From NCBI RefSeq assembly GCF_009602435.1, contig NZ_VZDQ01000011.1, forward strand, positions 62,001 through 126,000: a stretch of 64,000 bases of DNA, read 5' to 3'. Shown here piece by piece: positions 62,211 through 64,000 of the stretch (position 1 is its first letter; every line of letters starts with the position of its first letter). A model generated the notes under the pieces. The model was given only the letters and a program-made list of their open reading frames with translations. It was not told where the DNA came from and made no database searches. The position numbers and the translations under genes are program-made. This DNA is from Sediminibacillus terrae. GTDB taxonomy: Bacteria; Bacillota; Bacilli; Bacillales; Amphibacillaceae.

Positions 62211-62293
62211 GACACTTTTTTTAATAGGCAATGGAATTCCCCATTACAAATACTGCGCAGTATATATCTTTTTTCTTAGACAACATAGCGTTC

Positions 62294-63046
62294 TTAATTC
62301 ATGGTCATTCCACCGGTTACATTTATACTTTCGCCTGTTATATAGTCTGCTGCTTTGGATGCCAGGAATAACACGGTATCTGCAACATCCTCCGGGCTAC
62401 CTGTTCTTCCCAAAGGAACTTGGGAATGATCCTCTGCTTCGATGGCTGCAGCGTCCACGCCGCGCAGTTTTCCTCCCCAAACCCTTTCTGTCTGTTTCAT
62501 CCCCGTTTCAATGATACCTGGGCAAACAGCATTCACCAGAATATTGTCAGCTGCCAGTTCCAAAGCCATAACTTTCGTCAATCCAAGAACGGCATGTTTA
62601 GATGCGACATAACTTCCCATGTATTTATATCCGTTTTTTCCTGCCTGGGATGAAATATTGATAATTTTGCCGCCTTTCCCTGCTTTTTTCATCTGTCTTG
62701 CAGCAAATTTACTGGCAAGGAATACCCCTTTTGCATTTACATCCATTACAGAATCCCAGTCTTCTTCTTGCATCTCTATAACTTCCGCCATTCTCGAAAT
62801 GCCTGCATTATTCACAAGAATATCGATCACACCATAACGAGTAGCGATTGATTCGAAAAACTGCTCCACAGCTTTCTCTTCTGTGACGTCCAAAGCAAAT
62901 TGATGCTTCCGAATGTTGTCAGGGTTACTTCCTTTATCCGCCACAATGACCGTTGCTCCTGCTTCCTCCAGTTTTTTGGCTATCTCTTTACCAATTCCTC
63001 TCGCGCCGCCGGTCACAACAGCGATTTTTCCATGCAAATGACTCAT
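62294..63046 (-). CDS. Short-chain dehydrogenase/reductase behind a SAM-I riboswitch
   Basis: A 250-residue classical SDR. Cofactor motif VTGGARGIGKEIA, NNAG at about residue 85 (VNNAGISRM), catalytic Ser in INISSQAGKNG, and the YxxxK pair in YVASKHAVLG. Its C-terminal segment GMKQTERVWGGKLRG resembles acetoin reductases and sorbitol-6-phosphate dehydrogenases, but the substrate is unknown. The ATG at 63046 (MSHLHG) follows GGAGGAAAG; the longer frame to 63091 enters the riboswitch terminator. The transcript is controlled by a SAM-I riboswitch, so the enzyme is expected to rise when methionine/SAM is scarce, pointing to sulfur or methyl-thio metabolism. Confidence 0.9.
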   Translation of the reverse strand: MSHLHGKIAVVTGGARGIGKEIAKKLEEAGATVIVADKGSNPDNIRKHQFALDVTEEKAVEQFFESIATRYGVIDILVNNAGISRMAEVIEMQEEDWDSVMDVNAKGVFLASKFAARQMKKAGKGGKIINISSQAGKNGYKYMGSYVASKHAVLGLTKVMALELAADNILVNAVCPGIIETGMKQTERVWGGKLRGVDAAAIEAEDHSQVPLGRTGSPEDVADTVLFLASKAADYITGESINVTGGMTMN

Positions 63047-63090
63047 CCACTTTCCTCCCTCCGTGTTGCCGATCTTCTTCTTATCACACA

Positions 63091-63119
63091 AAAAAACCTT
63101 CCGAGAAAGATGGAAGGTT
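63091..63119 (-). terminator. Expression-platform terminator of the SAM-I riboswitch
   Basis: AACCTTCC (63095-63102) and GGAAGGTT (63112-63119) with T6 on the minus strand (63091-63096). Confidence 0.85.
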
Positions 63120-63127
63120 CTGCTAAC

Positions 63128-63222
63128 TCTTATCTCTCAAGCATGCTGGATGTAGCACCTTTCTGCGAACAGAGGTTGCTGAAGTGTCATCGGGCCAGTT
63201 CCCTAAACTTCTCTTGATAAGA
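63128..63222 (-). ncRNA. SAM-I riboswitch (S-box)
   Basis: On the minus strand the order is CTTATCAAGAG, AAGTTTAGGGAACTGGCCC, GATGACACTTCAGCAACC, AGAAAGGTGCTACATCC and GCTTGAGAGATAAG, the S-box core. P1 is CTTATCAAGAG with CTTGAGAGATAAG. Binding SAM stabilises the aptamer and lets the downstream terminator form, so expression is off with ample SAM. Confidence 0.93.
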
Positions 63223-63241
63223 TTATACAATTGTATTAAAT

Positions 63242-63271
63242 ATCATAATTGCTACTATTCCTAGTTGTCAA
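63242..63271 (-). promoter_or_regulatory. Promoter of the SAM riboswitch transcript
   Basis: TTGACA (63266-63271) and TATGAT (63242-63247) on the minus strand are 18 bases apart, ending about 20 bases before the aptamer. Confidence 0.6.
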
Positions 63272-63376
63272 GTATGAATTAACCTTTTTAAAAACTACAC
63301 AGCTCGAACATCTCAATCATAGGTATTGGTCATTTCATTATGGGAATCCTAAGACCCACATAAGGAGGAGATCCTA

Positions 63377-64000
63377 TTGTCTGTCGAATGGCTTTCCATT
63401 GTACCGTTTATTATCGTCATCGGTTTTTCCATTTGGTTGAAAAGAATTTTGCCTGGCCTGGTTCTTGGTGTCCTGACAGGTTCTATCCTTTTAAAATCTG
63501 GATGGCTGAGCGGATCCGATCAAGCCGTCACTTATATGGTCGAAACTTTGTCAGACGAAACAAATATAAAAATCATCGGATTTTTATATTTGTTCGGTGG
63601 ACTTGTCGGAATGATGACGATAGCTGGAGGAATCAAAGGGTTCTCAGAATGGGCAGGAGGAAAAATCCATTCTCAGCGGGGACTTCTGACTCTTATCTGG
63701 CTGACCCTGCCATTCACTTTTATGATGCCGATGTTCCGGATCATGATGATTGGTCCTGTCGTTAAGTCGTTGTTGGGTAAATGGAACATTTCCAGACAAA
63801 AGGTCGGATTTACCATGGATGTTTCTACTTCATCCGTTATTGTCCTCTTGCCTGTTGCAACCGCTTTTGTCGGTTTTATGGTATCCCTTGTCGAGAACGG
63901 AATTCATAAAAATGCCTTGGAATGGAGTGCTTATAGTGTGTTTCTGATGAGTATTCCCTTTAATTTTTTTGCCATTATCATGCTTATTTTCGGCCTTGCT
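63377..64000 (+). CDS. NhaC-like transporter, N-terminal part (cut by the right window edge)
   Basis: 208 codons of a continuing reading frame with about six hydrophobic segments. Start is TTG at 63377 after AAGGAGGAG at 63362-63370; the protein begins MSVEWLSIVPFIIVIGFSI. The parts LPGLVLGVLTGSILL, GFLYLFGGLVGMMTIAGGIKGF and DVSTSSVIVLLPVATAFVGF fit the NhaC/ArsB superfamily, as in the transporter at 60581 but not closely. It is divergent from the SAM-riboswitch gene. Substrate unknown; length and C-terminus are outside the window. Confidence 0.75.
   Translation, partial: MSVEWLSIVPFIIVIGFSIWLKRILPGLVLGVLTGSILLKSGWLSGSDQAVTYMVETLSDETNIKIIGFLYLFGGLVGMMTIAGGIKGFSEWAGGKIHSQRGLLTLIWLTLPFTFMMPMFRIMMIGPVVKSLLGKWNISRQKVGFTMDVSTSSVIVLLPVATAFVGFMVSLVENGIHKNALEWSAYSVFLMSIPFNFFAIIMLIFGLA

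Noticed and set aside
61956-62231. Minus-strand 91-codon open frame upstream of the NhaC-family gene
   Set aside because: It lies across the intergenic repeat, has no ribosome site and low-complexity translation.
63388-63947. Two plus-strand open frames in the right-edge region
   Set aside because: Out of frame with the real transporter, which begins at TTG 63377 behind AAGGAGGAG and stays open to the window end.

Overview
The window comes from a low-GC Gram-positive bacterium, almost certainly a Bacillaceae member near the halotolerant genera. The evidence is AGGAGG-type ribosome binding sites, sigma-A-like promoters, CcpA-type cre sites, YesLMNOPQ- and YteR-like proteins, IolS, FbpB-like and YwnF-like (DUF5392) proteins, and SAM-I and yybP-ykoY riboswitches. 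No tRNA, rRNA, CRISPR array, phage module or intact insertion sequence was seen.

Region 1 (1-23.9 kb) is a pectin / rhamnogalacturonan / hexuronate island. It holds altronate dehydratase (cut by the left edge), a LacI-family regulator, a rhamnogalacturonan acetylesterase, a TIM-barrel sugar isomerase/epimerase, an AEC transporter, and an operon with YesO/P/Q-like ABC transporter, GH105 hydrolase, Gfo/Idh/MocA oxidoreductase and YesL-like protein. Behind these lie a YesM/YesN-type two-component system, an M24-peptidase-like protein with a MATE-like membrane protein, an IolB-family isomerase, and a 1371-residue secreted family 9 pectate lyase. Three promoters (altronate dehydratase, iolB-like, pectate lyase) carry the same palindrome with core AACAACGTTGTT, so they probably form one regulon. 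The likely flow is extracellular cleavage and deacetylation, ABC import, GH105 hydrolysis, and hexuronate breakdown by genes mostly left of the window.

Region 2 (23.9-35.3 kb) is a second sugar operon: ABC transporter, second YesM/YesN pair, GH1 glycosidase and a BglK-like ROK kinase, with a second ROK kinase further along. A DnaQ-like exonuclease and a small cytosolic protein are interspersed.

Region 3 (35.3-47.0 kb) is housekeeping and accessory: a manganese-type riboswitch ahead of an FbpB-like/DUF5392 pair, a HesB-like protein, a kynurenine-pathway operon (kynU-kynB-kynA plus an NSS transporter, likely for tryptophan), a BsuPI-domain lipoprotein, two acetyltransferases, an M20 peptidase, an HD protein and IolS.

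Region 4 (47.0-57.5 kb) is again carbohydrate-directed: a secreted glucoamylase-like (GH144-type) protein, a GH36 alpha-galactosidase, a fructose-type PTS operon with PfkB kinase and class II aldolase under an RpiR regulator, a 54-residue membrane peptide and a second LacI regulator.

Region 5 (57.5-64 kb) has a tandem pair of type I toxin-antitoxin modules, a NagZ-like GH3 gene with a stop at codon 5, a NhaC-family antiporter, an SDR dehydrogenase behind a SAM-I riboswitch, and the start of another NhaC-like transporter. Related terminator hairpins and decayed copies of a Bacillaceae-type intergenic repeat are scattered through the window.
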